64,000 bases of DNA from an uncultured Lachnospira sp. (lineage in GTDB: Bacteria > Bacillota > Clostridia > Lachnospirales > Lachnospiraceae): positions 1 to 64,000 of the forward strand of contig CAJUKN010000006.1 of NCBI GenBank assembly GCA_910587485.1, in the 5' to 3' direction. A model generated the notes under the pieces. It searched no databases and was not told the DNA's origin. It saw only the letters and a list, made by a program, of their open reading frames with translations. Below are positions 1-9,008 of the stretch, in pieces. Position 1 is the first letter of the stretch. Every line of letters starts with the position of its first letter. The position numbers and the translations under genes were made by a program.

Positions 1-75
1 AACTGGGTTTGAAAGCCGCAGAAAATAAGGGTTGGAGAATCCGAGAGGCTATAATTATGGAAAGGAGGAAAATGT

Positions 76-1749
76 ATGAAACAAAGAAGTGGATTTACTG
101 TAATGTTACAGTTGATAGGACTTGTAAAGCCTTTAACTGGATTTATGATACTTGCCATTTTTATGGGATTAATAGGGCATTTATGTGCTGCGTTTATAAC
201 CATTTTTGGTGGCTATTGTCTGCTTGATTTGCTGCATTTTAATACCCCTTTTTCTTTGAAAATATTGTTTATATCAGTTGGTATATTTGCACTTTTGCGT
301 GGTATTCTTCGTTATGCAGAGCAGGCTTGTAATCATTTTATTGCCTTTAAACTGCTTGCACTAATTCGAGATAAAGTTTTTCAGTCATTGCGCAGACTTT
401 GTCCTGCAAAATTGGAAGGACGCGATAAAGGTGATTTGATTTCTATCATTACATCTGATATTGAACTTCTTGAAGTATTTTATGCACATACGATTTCACC
501 AGCAGCAATCGCCTTTTTGTTCACCATTGTTATGTGTCTGTTTATTGGAGCCTACCATTGGATTTTAGGTGTTTTGGCATTGCTTGCATATTTGACAGTT
601 GGATTGATAATTCCCATTGTTACATCAAAATTAAGTGCAGATAATGGTATAAAATTTCGCACAAAATCAGGAGAACTTAGCAGTTTTGTACTAGATAGTC
701 TGCGAGGACTTTCTGAAATTTTACAGTATGGACAGGGAGAAAAAAGACTTTCTGAAATGAATTTAAAAACAGATGTATTGTCAAAAGATGAAGCGCAAAT
801 GAAAAAAGTAACAGGACGCAATATGGCAGTTACCGATGTGATAATTCTTATTTTTGATTTGGTTATGTTATTTGTATCTTCTGTAATGTATCAACAGAAT
901 CAAATTGACTTTTCAGGTGTTTTGATTCCTACGATTGCATTAATGAGTTCATTTGGACCTTGCGTAGCACTTGCAAATCTGGGAAGCACATTACAAAATA
1001 CTTTTGCGGCTGGAAACAGAGTATTAGATATTCTTGAAGAAATACCTGTTACAAAGGAAGTAACAGGAAAAACAAAAATAGATTTTACTGGTGCAGCAGC
1101 AGAACATGTCACATTTTCTTATGATGCACAGACCATTCTTGAAGATGTATCATTACAAATTCCGAATAATTCCATAGTGGGAATTGTAGGACGAAGCGGC
1201 AGTGGAAAATCGACTTTATTAAAATTATTTATGCGTTTTTGGGAAGCAAAAAAGGGGAATATAAGCATTTCTAATACAAATATTTCTGAAATTAACACAG
1301 TTAATTTGCGTGATATGGAAAGTTTTGTAACACAGGAAACACATTTATTTCATGATAGTATCAAAAATAATCTCCGAATTGCAAAGCAGGCTGCAACAGA
1401 TGATGAAATTGAAAGAGCTTGTAAAAAAGCATCTGTACATGAATTTATTAAAAGCCTGCCACAAGGGTATGATACACCTGTTGGAGAGCTTGGTGAGATG
1501 CTTTCAGGAGGTGAGCGGCAGCGAATTGGTCTTGCAAGAGCATTTTTACATGATGCGCCGTTTATGCTGCTTGATGAACCAACCAGTAATCTTGACAGTT
1601 TAAATGAGGCTGTTATTTTAAAATCGCTCAAAGAAGAACATGAGGATAAAACGGTGGTATTGGTATCGCATAGGCAGTCTACCATGAGAATTGCAGATAT
1701 TGTTTATTCTGTAGAAAACCTGTCAGCGGCAGGCGGGAGGAAGAGTTGA
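76..1749 (+). CDS. ABC exporter half-transporter (CydC-like permease-ATPase)
   Basis: This is a fused membrane and ATPase half-transporter of 557 aa, the usual size for the type. The first ~320 residues are hydrophobic and fit a six-helix exporter domain. The ATPase follows, with Walker A GRSGSGKST near residue 372, signature LSGGE near 476, Walker B MLLDEP near 497 and the switch histidine near 532. An AAAGGAGG site precedes the ATG. Half-transporters of this kind usually pair with a second half, which probably lies just upstream of the window; the first 75 bases show only a possible gene end. The stop overlaps the next start (TGATG), so the genes are coupled. The substrate cannot be read from sequence; CydDC-like thiol or heme export is one possibility. 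Confidence 0.88.
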   Translation: MKQRSGFTVMLQLIGLVKPLTGFMILAIFMGLIGHLCAAFITIFGGYCLLDLLHFNTPFSLKILFISVGIFALLRGILRYAEQACNHFIAFKLLALIRDKVFQSLRRLCPAKLEGRDKGDLISIITSDIELLEVFYAHTISPAAIAFLFTIVMCLFIGAYHWILGVLALLAYLTVGLIIPIVTSKLSADNGIKFRTKSGELSSFVLDSLRGLSEILQYGQGEKRLSEMNLKTDVLSKDEAQMKKVTGRNMAVTDVIILIFDLVMLFVSSVMYQQNQIDFSGVLIPTIALMSSFGPCVALANLGSTLQNTFAAGNRVLDILEEIPVTKEVTGKTKIDFTGAAAEHVTFSYDAQTILEDVSLQIPNNSIVGIVGRSGSGKSTLLKLFMRFWEAKKGNISISNTNISEINTVNLRDMESFVTQETHLFHDSIKNNLRIAKQAATDDEIERACKKASVHEFIKSLPQGYDTPVGELGEMLSGGERQRIGLARAFLHDAPFMLLDEPTSNLDSLNEAVILKSLKEEHEDKTVVLVSHRQSTMRIADIVYSVENLSAAGGRKS

Positions 1750-2099
1750 TGGCAAAGAATATACCAATAAAACGCGAAGAAGAAAAAGCAATCGTAACTC
1801 AAATGATTGCGCTTTATTGCAGAAAAAATCATAGGATAAAAAACAGCCTTTGTTTCGATTGTACAAATCTTGTCAGCTATGCAAAGCAGCGAATTGATAA
1901 ATGTCCATTTATGGAAACAAAGACATTTTGTTCAAATTGCAAGGTGCATTGTTATAAGCCTGAGATGCGAGAGAAAATTCGTGTTGTTATGCGATTTTCA
2001 GGACCAAGAATGTTATTGTATCACCCTGTAATGGCATTACATCATGTAATAGAGACAAAAAAAGAAAAAAGGAGGTTAAAAAATTATAATGAAAATTAA
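1749..2099 (+). CDS. YgbA-type (nitrous oxide-stimulated promoter family) cysteine-rich protein
   Basis: This is a small basic protein of 116 aa with seven cysteines, several in paired form (CFDC, CSNC), plus a conserved C-terminal part around GPRMLLYHP. That pattern matches the family named 'nitrous oxide-stimulated promoter' (YgbA in E. coli). The cysteines suggest metal binding, though no biochemistry follows from the sequence. The ATG at 1749 overlaps the stop of the ABC gene by one base, so it is co-translated. It overlaps the next gene by 11 bases. The family assignment is from memory of the motif; the function is unknown. Confidence 0.75.
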   Translation: MAKNIPIKREEEKAIVTQMIALYCRKNHRIKNSLCFDCTNLVSYAKQRIDKCPFMETKTFCSNCKVHCYKPEMREKIRVVMRFSGPRMLLYHPVMALHHVIETKKEKRRLKNYNEN

Positions 2100-2523
2100 A
2101 AAAGTATTATTTATTATTTTGGGTTGTATTGGACTTGGACTTGGTGCTGTTGGCGCAGTTTTGCCACTTATGCCAGCATTCCCATTTTTGCTGCTTGCCG
2201 CATTTTGTTTTGCAAAAAGTTCAGAAAAATTAAATAACTGGTTTATAGGAACAAAGCTTTACAAAAACAATTTGGAAAATTATATAAAAGGAAAAGGTAT
2301 GACATGGAAAACAAAAATTCGTATAATGGTTATGGTTACATTGTTAATGTCCGTTGGATTTATAATGATGAGCCGCGTTCCAGTAGGACGAATTATTCTT
2401 GCATGTGTTTGGCTGTTTCATATTATTTATTTTGTCTTTGGGGTAAAGACCATTAAAACAGAAAGTATAGAAAAAGATATAACATTAACAGGCAGCAAGC
2501 AGACGACAGAAGTAGAAGTTTAG
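2089..2523 (+). CDS. YbaN-like DUF454 inner membrane protein
   Basis: This 144-aa protein has an N-terminal glycine/alanine-rich hydrophobic hairpin (about residues 5-40, with LPLMPAFPFLLLAAFCFAKSS), a short loop with YKNNLENYIKGKGM, and two further membrane segments near residues 75-115. This is the DUF454/YbaN layout. It is the last gene of a three-gene overlapping operon with the ABC half-transporter and the YgbA-type protein, so the three probably act in one pathway. Function is unknown for the family. Confidence 0.8.
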   Translation: MKIKKVLFIILGCIGLGLGAVGAVLPLMPAFPFLLLAAFCFAKSSEKLNNWFIGTKLYKNNLENYIKGKGMTWKTKIRIMVMVTLLMSVGFIMMSRVPVGRIILACVWLFHIIYFVFGVKTIKTESIEKDITLTGSKQTTEVEV

Positions 2524-2541
2524 CAGTGTTTTCATAATTTG

Positions 2542-2570
2542 TTGACAATCGTGTTACAATATGATGTAAT
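2542..2570 (+). promoter_or_regulatory. sigma-A promoter for the toxin-antitoxin pair
   Basis: TTGACA at 2542-2547 is followed after 17 bases by TGTAAT at 2565-2570. It lies just before the antitoxin gene, whose AAGAGGTGATT ribosome site starts at about 2577. The transcript would have a very short leader. Confidence 0.6.
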
Positions 2571-2590
2571 AATAATAAGAGGTGATTGAT

Positions 2591-2866
2591 ATGAATTTTT
2601 ATACAGTTAGAGATTTAAGAAATACCCCTAAAAGTATATGGGATAATCTTTCATCAGATGGAGAAGTTGTTATTACTAATAATGGAAAGCCAACAGCAAT
2701 TATGATTAATATTGCAGATGGCAGTTTTGAAGAAACAATAAAGGCAATAAGGCAAGCAAAAGCGATGATTGCTTTTAATTCGATGAGGCAAAAGGCTTCA
2801 ACAAATGGATATATGACGGATGAAGAAATTGAAGCTGAAATATTGGCTGCACGTCAAGGAGTTTAA
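2591..2866 (+). CDS. Phd/YefM-family antitoxin
   Basis: This 91-aa protein begins with MNFYTVRDLRNTPKSIW and has the DGEVVITNNGKPTAIMI core of Phd/YefM antitoxins, which fold the N-terminus onto DNA and use the C-terminus to wrap the toxin. The ATG at 2591 sits behind a GGTGATTG ribosome site and is preferred to an upstream alternative start. The stop is followed after two bases by the toxin ATG, the normal antitoxin-first order. It probably represses its own promoter. Confidence 0.82.
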   Translation: MNFYTVRDLRNTPKSIWDNLSSDGEVVITNNGKPTAIMINIADGSFEETIKAIRQAKAMIAFNSMRQKASTNGYMTDEEIEAEILAARQGV

Positions 2867-2868
2867 TT

Positions 2869-3252
2869 ATGCTTGTAGTAATTGACACAAATATTCTTGT
2901 ATCAGCTTTATGGTCGCGCAATGGTGCGCCTGCGAGAGTTTTAAGTATGATAATCAGCGGAACAATTATTCCTTGTTATGATTACAGAATTTTAAGTGAA
3001 TACAGAGATGTGTTGACAAGACCAAAATTTAAATTTTCTGTTGGAGAGGTCAATGCTTTACTTGAATGGATTGCTGATAATGGGCAAAGTGTTATTGCAG
3101 AACCGCTGAATGTAGACTTTACAGATGAGGCTGACAAAAAATTTTATGAAGTAGCTAAATTCTGTCAAGCAAAATTAATTACAGGAAATATTAAACATTT
3201 TCCTAATGATGAATGGGTTTTAACAGTTTCAGAATTTTTAGAGCAGAATTAA
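2869..3252 (+). CDS. PIN-domain toxin (COG1569-like)
   Basis: This 127-aa PIN-domain protein starts with MLVVIDTNILVSALW, which carries the first acidic metal ligand of the nuclease. The motif RILSEYRDVLTRPKF supplies the conserved glutamate, and later acids in DFTDEADKKFYEVA and the LITGNIKHFP segment complete the fold. PIN toxins cleave RNA using Mg2+/Mn2+. It follows a Phd-type antitoxin at two bases distance, a standard pair. All expected acidic residues appear present, so the toxin is probably active; its RNA target is unknown. Confidence 0.83.
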   Translation: MLVVIDTNILVSALWSRNGAPARVLSMIISGTIIPCYDYRILSEYRDVLTRPKFKFSVGEVNALLEWIADNGQSVIAEPLNVDFTDEADKKFYEVAKFCQAKLITGNIKHFPNDEWVLTVSEFLEQN

Positions 3253-3292
3253 ATCCAATCATGGTAAAATTAGGAAAAAGGCAGGTGATTGT

Positions 3293-4192
3293 ATGTATAA
3301 CCCACAACTTGAAACTTTTTTGCGCGTTGCAGATGCGGGAAGTTTCAATAAGGCAGCGGAGGAATTGTATATCACGCCCTCTGCTGTAATTAAGCAGATA
3401 AATTTGCTTGAAGCGGGGTTAGATATACAGCTTTTTGAGAGAACACATAGAGGTCTTATTTTGACAAAGGCTGGAAAGTCTTTATATCAGGATGCAAAAT
3501 ATATTATTCAGTATTGCCGAGATTCTGTTACACGAGCAAAAAATGCTATGCAAGAAGATATAAATATTATTCGGATTGGAACATCACCTATGACACCTGC
3601 ACAACTTTTAATGCAGCTATGGTCAAAAATTCATGCTTGTTGTCCAGATATGAAATTTCAAATTGTTCCATTTGAAAATACGCCAGAAAATGCCAGAGAG
3701 ATTTTGGCAAATTTAGGAAAGAATATTGATGTCATTGGGGGTATTTTTGATGAAACAATGTTGAAATTACGTAATTGTGCTGGAATGGAATTATCCTATG
3801 AATCGTTTTGCTGTGCAGTTTCTATTCATCATAAACTTGCAGCAAAGGATAAATTGACTATAGAAGATTTATATGGTGAAAACTTGCTTTTAATGCGCAG
3901 AGATTGGAGTCATTATGTAGACCAATTACGAGATGAACTTTGGAAAAATCATAATCAAATTCATATTGTGGATTTTGATTTTTACAGTATGGATGTTTTT
4001 AACCGTTGCGAAAATGGAAATAATGTGTTATTGGCTATTTCTGGCTGGGCAAATGTTCATCCGCTTTTAAAAGTGATTCCAGTAGAATGGGATTATGGGA
4101 TTCCATATGGCTTGCTTCATTCACCTAAACCTTCTCAAACAGTAAAGAAATTTCTTGCAGCAGTAAAGAAAGCAGTTGGTAAAGAACAGTAA
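3293..4192 (+). CDS. LysR-family transcriptional regulator
   Basis: The 299-aa protein has a winged helix at residues ~1-60 (SFNKAAEELYITPSAVIKQ as the recognition region, then LFERTHRGLILTKAG) and a periplasmic-binding-like effector domain after residue ~90. It is clearly paralogous to the LysR gene on the minus strand at 9714-10607: both start MYNP and share a WDY.IPYGLL motif near the C-terminus. It probably controls part of the flavodoxin/reductase cluster that follows. The inducer is unknown. A strong terminator follows. Confidence 0.9.
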   Translation: MYNPQLETFLRVADAGSFNKAAEELYITPSAVIKQINLLEAGLDIQLFERTHRGLILTKAGKSLYQDAKYIIQYCRDSVTRAKNAMQEDINIIRIGTSPMTPAQLLMQLWSKIHACCPDMKFQIVPFENTPENAREILANLGKNIDVIGGIFDETMLKLRNCAGMELSYESFCCAVSIHHKLAAKDKLTIEDLYGENLLLMRRDWSHYVDQLRDELWKNHNQIHIVDFDFYSMDVFNRCENGNNVLLAISGWANVHPLLKVIPVEWDYGIPYGLLHSPKPSQTVKKFLAAVKKAVGKEQ

Positions 4193-4242
4193 AAAAGTAG
4201 TTTACAAAGACTTATAACTTTTAGGTATAAACTGATAAACGA

Positions 4243-4275
4243 ATCGAGACTTCTTATGAGGTCTCGATTTTTTTA
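4243..4275 (+). terminator. Rho-independent terminator after LysR
   Basis: The stem ATCGAGAC (4243-4250) pairs with GTCTCGAT (4261-4268) around a 10-base loop and is followed by a run of T. It ends the LysR transcript. Confidence 0.8.
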
Positions 4276-4502
4276 TACTGTTATTGATGATAAACAAAAT
4301 CAAAATCAGTCTATGAGAGATTATACAGACAGTTTTCGATATGCAGATAATGAGAAAGAGGGTAATCTTACTCATTGTATTAAAGATGGATATTCCCATG
4401 ACGGGGAGGCGGCAATGGAATATACATACAATAGTTTGATAGCAGAGGGGGTGGATTAACGATGCAGTTGCATTTTGGGAAAAGCAAATGAAATCATACT
4501 AA
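4276..4502 (+). pseudogene. Unrecognised gene remnant with a frameshift
   Basis: This stretch can be read as an acidic, gene-like peptide containing NLTHCIKDGYSHDGEAAMEYTYNS. It runs to a stop at 4457-4459. In the +1 frame the reading continues as WINDAVAFWEKQMKSY up to a stop at 4502. The continuity across frames suggests a frameshifted tail of a real gene. No start with a ribosome site is visible, and the family is not recognised. The rest of the gap up to 4559 holds only the leader of the next gene. Confidence 0.35.
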
Positions 4503-4559
4503 AACTTCCCATGCTATACAGTAGGTTTCTGCCAGAGAAAAAACGAAAGGATTTTATTT

Positions 4560-5183
4560 ATGAAAAAGAAAATTATAATTATGGTTAGTAGTGTCATGGC
4601 ATTGATTGTTATAGCCGTTGTAATTTGCATGAATTTGTTTAGTGGTTCACATACAGGAATCAATAATGATTCTGAATCAAATGTTCATGGTGATAGTCGT
4701 ATATTGGTAGCTTATTTTTCTTGGTCAGGCAATGGGCAGCAGATGGCAAGATGGATTTTTGAGCAAACAGGAGGAGATATTTTTCGTATAGTGCCAACGC
4801 AGTCTTATGGTGAAGATTACAACGCTTGTGCAGATAGAGCAAAAAATGAATTGGATAATGGGATTCGTCCTCAGATTTCAGAACATATTGATAAAGAAGT
4901 AATGGCGCAATATGACACTATTTATATTGGATTTCCAGTTTGGTGGTATGATTTGCCAATGCCAGTCTGGACATTTCTTGAAGAATATGATTTGTCTGGT
5001 AAAACAGTAATTCCATTTTTTTCTCATAATGGAAGCTCAAGCGGCGCAAACAGTGTAAACAGAGTTACTGAACTTGCAAAGGGTGCAAATGTTTTGACTG
5101 AAAAGGTGCTTTCTATTCGAGGCAGTGATGTTTCTAATTCTGAAAAGAAAGTTAAAGAATGGGCAGCAGAATTTGCAAATTGA
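4560..5183 (+). CDS. Membrane-anchored flavodoxin
   Basis: The 207-aa protein has an N-terminal membrane anchor (about residues 4-27, no lipobox cysteine) followed by a flavodoxin domain. The FMN phosphate loop is FSWSGNGQQMA near residue 56. The other flavodoxin marks are TIYIGFPVWWYDLPMP (flavin-stacking aromatic region) and the late PFFSHNGSSSG loop. It probably carries electrons at the outer face of the membrane. It precedes an iron alcohol dehydrogenase and sits in a cluster with three more flavodoxins. Its leader resembles that of the flavodoxin-like gene at 20735. Confidence 0.85.
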   Translation: MKKKIIIMVSSVMALIVIAVVICMNLFSGSHTGINNDSESNVHGDSRILVAYFSWSGNGQQMARWIFEQTGGDIFRIVPTQSYGEDYNACADRAKNELDNGIRPQISEHIDKEVMAQYDTIYIGFPVWWYDLPMPVWTFLEEYDLSGKTVIPFFSHNGSSSGANSVNRVTELAKGANVLTEKVLSIRGSDVSNSEKKVKEWAAEFAN

Positions 5184-5288
5184 AATAAAGAAACAGAAGT
5201 TATTGCACTAAATATAGAGTATATAAGATATATCTAATATTCCATTATATTTTACAATGTAAAAAATAGCATAGAAATGAGGTTGACA

Positions 5289-6446
5289 ATGAATAATTTT
5301 ATTTTTGAAAACACAACAAAAGTATACTTTGGTAAGGGAGGGGTTAAGGAATATCTTGCATGCAGTATGAAAAAATTTGGCGATACGGTTATGTTAGCTT
5401 ATGGCTGTGGTTCGATAAAAAAGAATGGCATTTATAATGAAATAGTTGAAATTCTTAAAGAAATTGGTAAGACAGTGATTGATTTTTCAGGTATTATGTC
5501 AAATCCTACGTATGCTAAAGTTCAAGAAGGGGTAAAGGTTGTACAAGAAAATCATGTTGATTTTATCTTGGCTGTCGGAGGAGGCTCTGTTATTGATTGT
5601 TGTAAGATTATATCCGCACAGGCAAAATTAGACGAAGATATTTGGGAGATGGAAAATCAAAAGAAGGTTTATCCTACAGAGTTTATTCCTATGGGAGCGA
5701 TTGTAACGGCAGCAGGAACTGGTTCAGAAATGAATGCAGGCGCAGTAATTACACATGAGAAGAAAAAAATTAAAGCGGGAATTTTTGGCACACAGGCAAA
5801 ATTTGCATTTCTTGACCCAACCTATACGATGTCTGTACCTTTTGAGCAGGTGTTATCTGGAGCGTTTGACACATTCAGTCATGCCATGGAAACATATTTT
5901 GGAAAACCAGATACAAACAATCTTTCAGATAATATTAATGAGGCAGTTATGAGAAGTGTCATTCAAAATATTCACATTCTTTTAAATGACCATGAAAATT
6001 ATGATGCAAGAAGTGAATTGATGTGGGCTTCGTCTATAGCAGAAAATGGAATCCTTAAGATTGGAAAGATTACAGATTTTCAAGCGCATCAAATTGAGCA
6101 TCAGCTTGGAGCGTATACGAATTGTAATCATGGTCAAGGACTGGCAGTTATTCACCCTGTTCTTTATCGTCATATTTACCAAGATGGCATAGAGCGTTTT
6201 AGTCGATTTGCAAAGAATGTTTGGGGGATTTCAGAAAAAGAAAGTAAACAAGAAACTGCATTGGCAGGTATTCAAGCACTTGCAGACTTTATTAAAGAAA
6301 TGGGGATGCCAATAACATTTTCTCAGATGGGTATTGCTGCTGATACTGATTTTAGGGCGATTGCCAATTCAACAAATATAACAGCAGGCTGCTGTAAAAA
6401 GCTGACACATGATGAAATTTTTGAAATATTAAAAGAGTGTATTTAA
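5289..6446 (+). CDS. Iron-containing alcohol dehydrogenase (butanol dehydrogenase/YqhD-like)
   Basis: The 385-aa protein carries the group III alcohol dehydrogenase marks: GGGSVIDCCK for NAD(P) binding, AAGTGSEMNAGAVI, and metal ligands in FDTFSHAMETYF and in HQIEHQLGAYTNCNHGQGLA. It would reduce aldehydes or ketones to alcohols with NAD(P)H. The YqhD/Bdh branch is NADPH-preferring and works in aldehyde detoxification, but cofactor choice is inference here. The start at 5289 is chosen because the upstream ATGAGG at 5277 is itself the ribosome site. That site ends in the AGAAATGAGG motif shared by other leaders in this window. Confidence 0.9.
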   Translation: MNNFIFENTTKVYFGKGGVKEYLACSMKKFGDTVMLAYGCGSIKKNGIYNEIVEILKEIGKTVIDFSGIMSNPTYAKVQEGVKVVQENHVDFILAVGGGSVIDCCKIISAQAKLDEDIWEMENQKKVYPTEFIPMGAIVTAAGTGSEMNAGAVITHEKKKIKAGIFGTQAKFAFLDPTYTMSVPFEQVLSGAFDTFSHAMETYFGKPDTNNLSDNINEAVMRSVIQNIHILLNDHENYDARSELMWASSIAENGILKIGKITDFQAHQIEHQLGAYTNCNHGQGLAVIHPVLYRHIYQDGIERFSRFAKNVWGISEKESKQETALAGIQALADFIKEMGMPITFSQMGIAADTDFRAIANSTNITAGCCKKLTHDEIFEILKECI

Positions 6447-6547
6447 TCTTATTAAAAATATTATAAGTAAAAAAGGGGTGATTTTATCTGGAATATTGCT
6501 AAAAAATAATATGATTGTATGGAGGCAATATATTTAAAATTACAAAA

Positions 6548-7147
6548 ATGAAAGAAGTGGTTATTGTGCAAAAAAGAATGGTTGTTTTGTTTTTGACAGG
6601 TATAATGATGGGCTTATTTACAGGGTGTATTCAGGAACAAAATTCAAAGGTATCCATTTCACAAACAACAATTTCAGATTCCACATTATCCAAAGAAATA
6701 GTATCTGATTCTTTGGTTAAAAATGAAAATATAACAGAAGGGACAGATAACTATCGTGGTTTTATAATTGATAATGTACTTCATTCAGAAAAAAATGGAG
6801 ATATTCATTACAATGTTTATATTCCTGATGAATATGACGGCAGTCGTGCTTATGCCTTATATTTTACGCTTCCGGGTTATGAAGGACTGTATTTTCAAGG
6901 GATTGCTTCAAATCTTAAAGCTGAAGCGTTTGGATTTGAAGCACAAAAGTATAATCAAAAAATGATTATTGTTGCTCCACAGCTTAGTGATTGGGGCGAT
7001 AAATCAGCGAATCAAACAATAGATTTAGTAGAGTATTTTTTTGAAAATTATAATATTGACCGCTCTAAAGTGTATGCAAATGGTTATTCTGGCGGTGGAC
7101 TTTTCGCTTATGATACGAAGATTATGGGGTGGCTGTTTAATAGATAA
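6548..7147 (+). pseudogene. Lipoprotein esterase/hydrolase with an internal deletion
   Basis: The product has a lipoprotein signal ending GLFTGC, then an alpha/beta hydrolase N-half with the oxyanion-type region ALYFTLPGYEG and a nucleophile elbow NGYSGGG. Immediately after the elbow comes YDTKIMGWLFNR, which looks like the normal extreme C-terminus of this family. The central ~130 residues that would hold the catalytic Asp and His appear to be missing in frame. At ~199 aa it is much shorter than the usual ~330 aa. It is probably inactive although the frame is open. A GTG start at 6566 is an alternative. Confidence 0.6.
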
Positions 7148-7183
7148 CCAGACAGTCATTGCCAAGAAAGGTTGGTGATATTA

Positions 7184-7915
7184 TTGAAAAAAGGAATTTC
7201 GTTGCTTTTAACATTGACAATATTGTTTGCACTTTCAGCTTGCAGCAATGAAAAACAAAGCAACAATATACCACAAAATACAAATTCGGTTAATTCTATT
7301 CAAAATTCAAGCAATACAAATCAAAGTTCAAGTGATATAAATGCAAATTCACAGGATAATATAAAATCATCACATATTTTGATTGCTTATTTTACTGTGC
7401 CAGAAAATGTGGATACAACAGACGCTGTTGCTGGCGCAAGCATTGTAATAAAAGATGGTGAAAAAATGGGAAATACAGAATATGTAGCAAATGTAATTCA
7501 AAAAACCATTGGTGGAGATTTGTTTCGTATTGAAACGACAGATAAGTATCCACTTGAACATGATACATTAGTAAATCAGGCATCGGAGGAAAAGAGAATA
7601 AATAAGCGACCAATGCTTGTCTCCCATGTGGAAAATTTCGACCAATATGATACAATTATATTAGGATTTCCTAATTGGTGGGCAGACTTGCCTATGCCGC
7701 TCTATACATTTTTAGAAGAATATGATTTTGGAGCAAAAACCATTATTCCATTTGTAACACATGGAGGCAGTGGCTTTTCTAATACACGACAAGCAATTTC
7801 TAATATACAACCTAGCGCACATATAAGCGATAATACACTTTCTCTTTCAAGAAACGCTGTGGCAGGCAGTGAGGCTCAAGTAGTTGAATGGGCAAAAAGT
7901 CTTGGATTAAATTAA
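7184..7915 (+). CDS. Flavodoxin lipoprotein
   Basis: A TTG start at 7184 gives MKKGISLLLTLTILFALSAC, a clean lipoprotein signal with lipobox LSAC; GTG or TTG starts 9-12 bases upstream are possible. A serine/asparagine-rich linker (about residues 22-60) leads to a flavodoxin domain of the low-homology type with ILIAYFTVPENVDT, TIILGFPNWWADLPMP and PFVTHGGSGFS. It is anchored outside the cell and probably passes electrons to or from the neighbouring reductases. It follows the deleted esterase and precedes an aldo/keto reductase. Confidence 0.85.
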   Translation: MKKGISLLLTLTILFALSACSNEKQSNNIPQNTNSVNSIQNSSNTNQSSSDINANSQDNIKSSHILIAYFTVPENVDTTDAVAGASIVIKDGEKMGNTEYVANVIQKTIGGDLFRIETTDKYPLEHDTLVNQASEEKRINKRPMLVSHVENFDQYDTIILGFPNWWADLPMPLYTFLEEYDFGAKTIIPFVTHGGSGFSNTRQAISNIQPSAHISDNTLSLSRNAVAGSEAQVVEWAKSLGLN

Positions 7916-7961
7916 TAGCAGGCTGATTTTTAACATTGTAAATTTAAGAATGGGGATTTTT

Positions 7962-8966
7962 ATGAAATATAGAGTGATAGGTAAAGATTTAATAGTATCT
8001 GCCATTGGACTTGGCTGTATGGGTTTGAGTCATGCTTATGGCGCGCCGACAGAGAAAAAAGAAGCGATTTACTTGATTAATCAAGCGGTAGATATGGGAT
8101 ATACTTTTTTTGATACTGCTGAAATATATGGAACGCCAAGTAATCCTCATCAGAATGAAGAACTGGTAGGAGAAGCACTTAAGAAATGTCGTGATAAAGT
8201 AATTATAGCTACAAAGTTTGACATATATTTTGATATGGAGAGTTTGGCAGTTAATAAACCTCTTGTACCAGATTCCAGACCAGAAATAATAAAAAAATCA
8301 GTAGAGGATTCACTAAGGAGATTAAAAACAGACCATATTGACCTTTATTATCAACATCGTCTGGATTTGAATATTCCTATTGAGGAAGTGGCAGGCGTGA
8401 TGTCAAATCTAATCAAAGAAGGAAAAATTAGTCATTGGGGATTATCAGAAGTAAATGAAGATACAATTCGTCAAGCATATGCAGTATGTCCTATCACAGC
8501 CATTCAAAATCGATATTCTATGATGGCGCGATGGCATGAAACATTATTTCCAGTATTAGAAGAACTCAATATTGGCTATGTGGCGTTTTCTCCATTGGCA
8601 AATGGTTTTTTGTCTGATAAATATGATAAGAATACAAAATTTGAAACAGGTACAGATTATCGAAGTGTGATGCCACAGTTTACAGAAAAAGGAATAGAAC
8701 AAAATAGAGAGTTATTGACATTACTTCGAGAGATTTCTGCAAGTAAAAATGCAACACCTGCACAAATTTCGCTGGCATGGATGTTATGCAAAAAGCCATA
8801 TATTGTGCCAATTCCGGGAACAAGAAAAGTGGAGCGATTAAAAGAAAATGCGTTTTCAGCAGATATTTTATTAACAGATGATGAAGTCAAAGCATTAGAT
8901 AAGGCACTTAATTCAATAAAAATGTCAGATGTGTTTGGTGGTACAAAAGTAATAACAAAATCATAA
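7962..8966 (+). CDS. Aldo/keto reductase
   Basis: The 334-aa TIM-barrel reductase has the catalytic tetrad positions visible: FDTAEIYG (Asp and Tyr), ATKFD (Lys) and YYQHRLD (His). The NADPH phosphate-binding end reads PIPGTRKVERLKENA. It is an IolS/YajO-like member of the family. The internal ATG at 7962, behind a GGGGA site, is preferred to 7950. It is a close paralogue of the gene at 23498 (shared GLGCM/GMGCM, SHAYG/SHGYG and PIPG segments). Substrate is unknown; quinones, aldehydes or plant glycosides are all possible. Confidence 0.9.
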   Translation: MKYRVIGKDLIVSAIGLGCMGLSHAYGAPTEKKEAIYLINQAVDMGYTFFDTAEIYGTPSNPHQNEELVGEALKKCRDKVIIATKFDIYFDMESLAVNKPLVPDSRPEIIKKSVEDSLRRLKTDHIDLYYQHRLDLNIPIEEVAGVMSNLIKEGKISHWGLSEVNEDTIRQAYAVCPITAIQNRYSMMARWHETLFPVLEELNIGYVAFSPLANGFLSDKYDKNTKFETGTDYRSVMPQFTEKGIEQNRELLTLLREISASKNATPAQISLAWMLCKKPYIVPIPGTRKVERLKENAFSADILLTDDEVKALDKALNSIKMSDVFGGTKVITKS

Positions 8967-9008
8967 AGAGCAAAAAATAAAAACGTTACATGATAGGAGG
9001 CAATTTAC

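Noticed and set aside
9..227. An open frame starting MKAAENKGWRIREA overlapping the first ABC gene.
   Set aside because: It runs out of frame into the ABC gene, which has a strong AAAGGAGG site and full family similarity. The first bases may hold the end of an upstream gene, but this frame is not supported.
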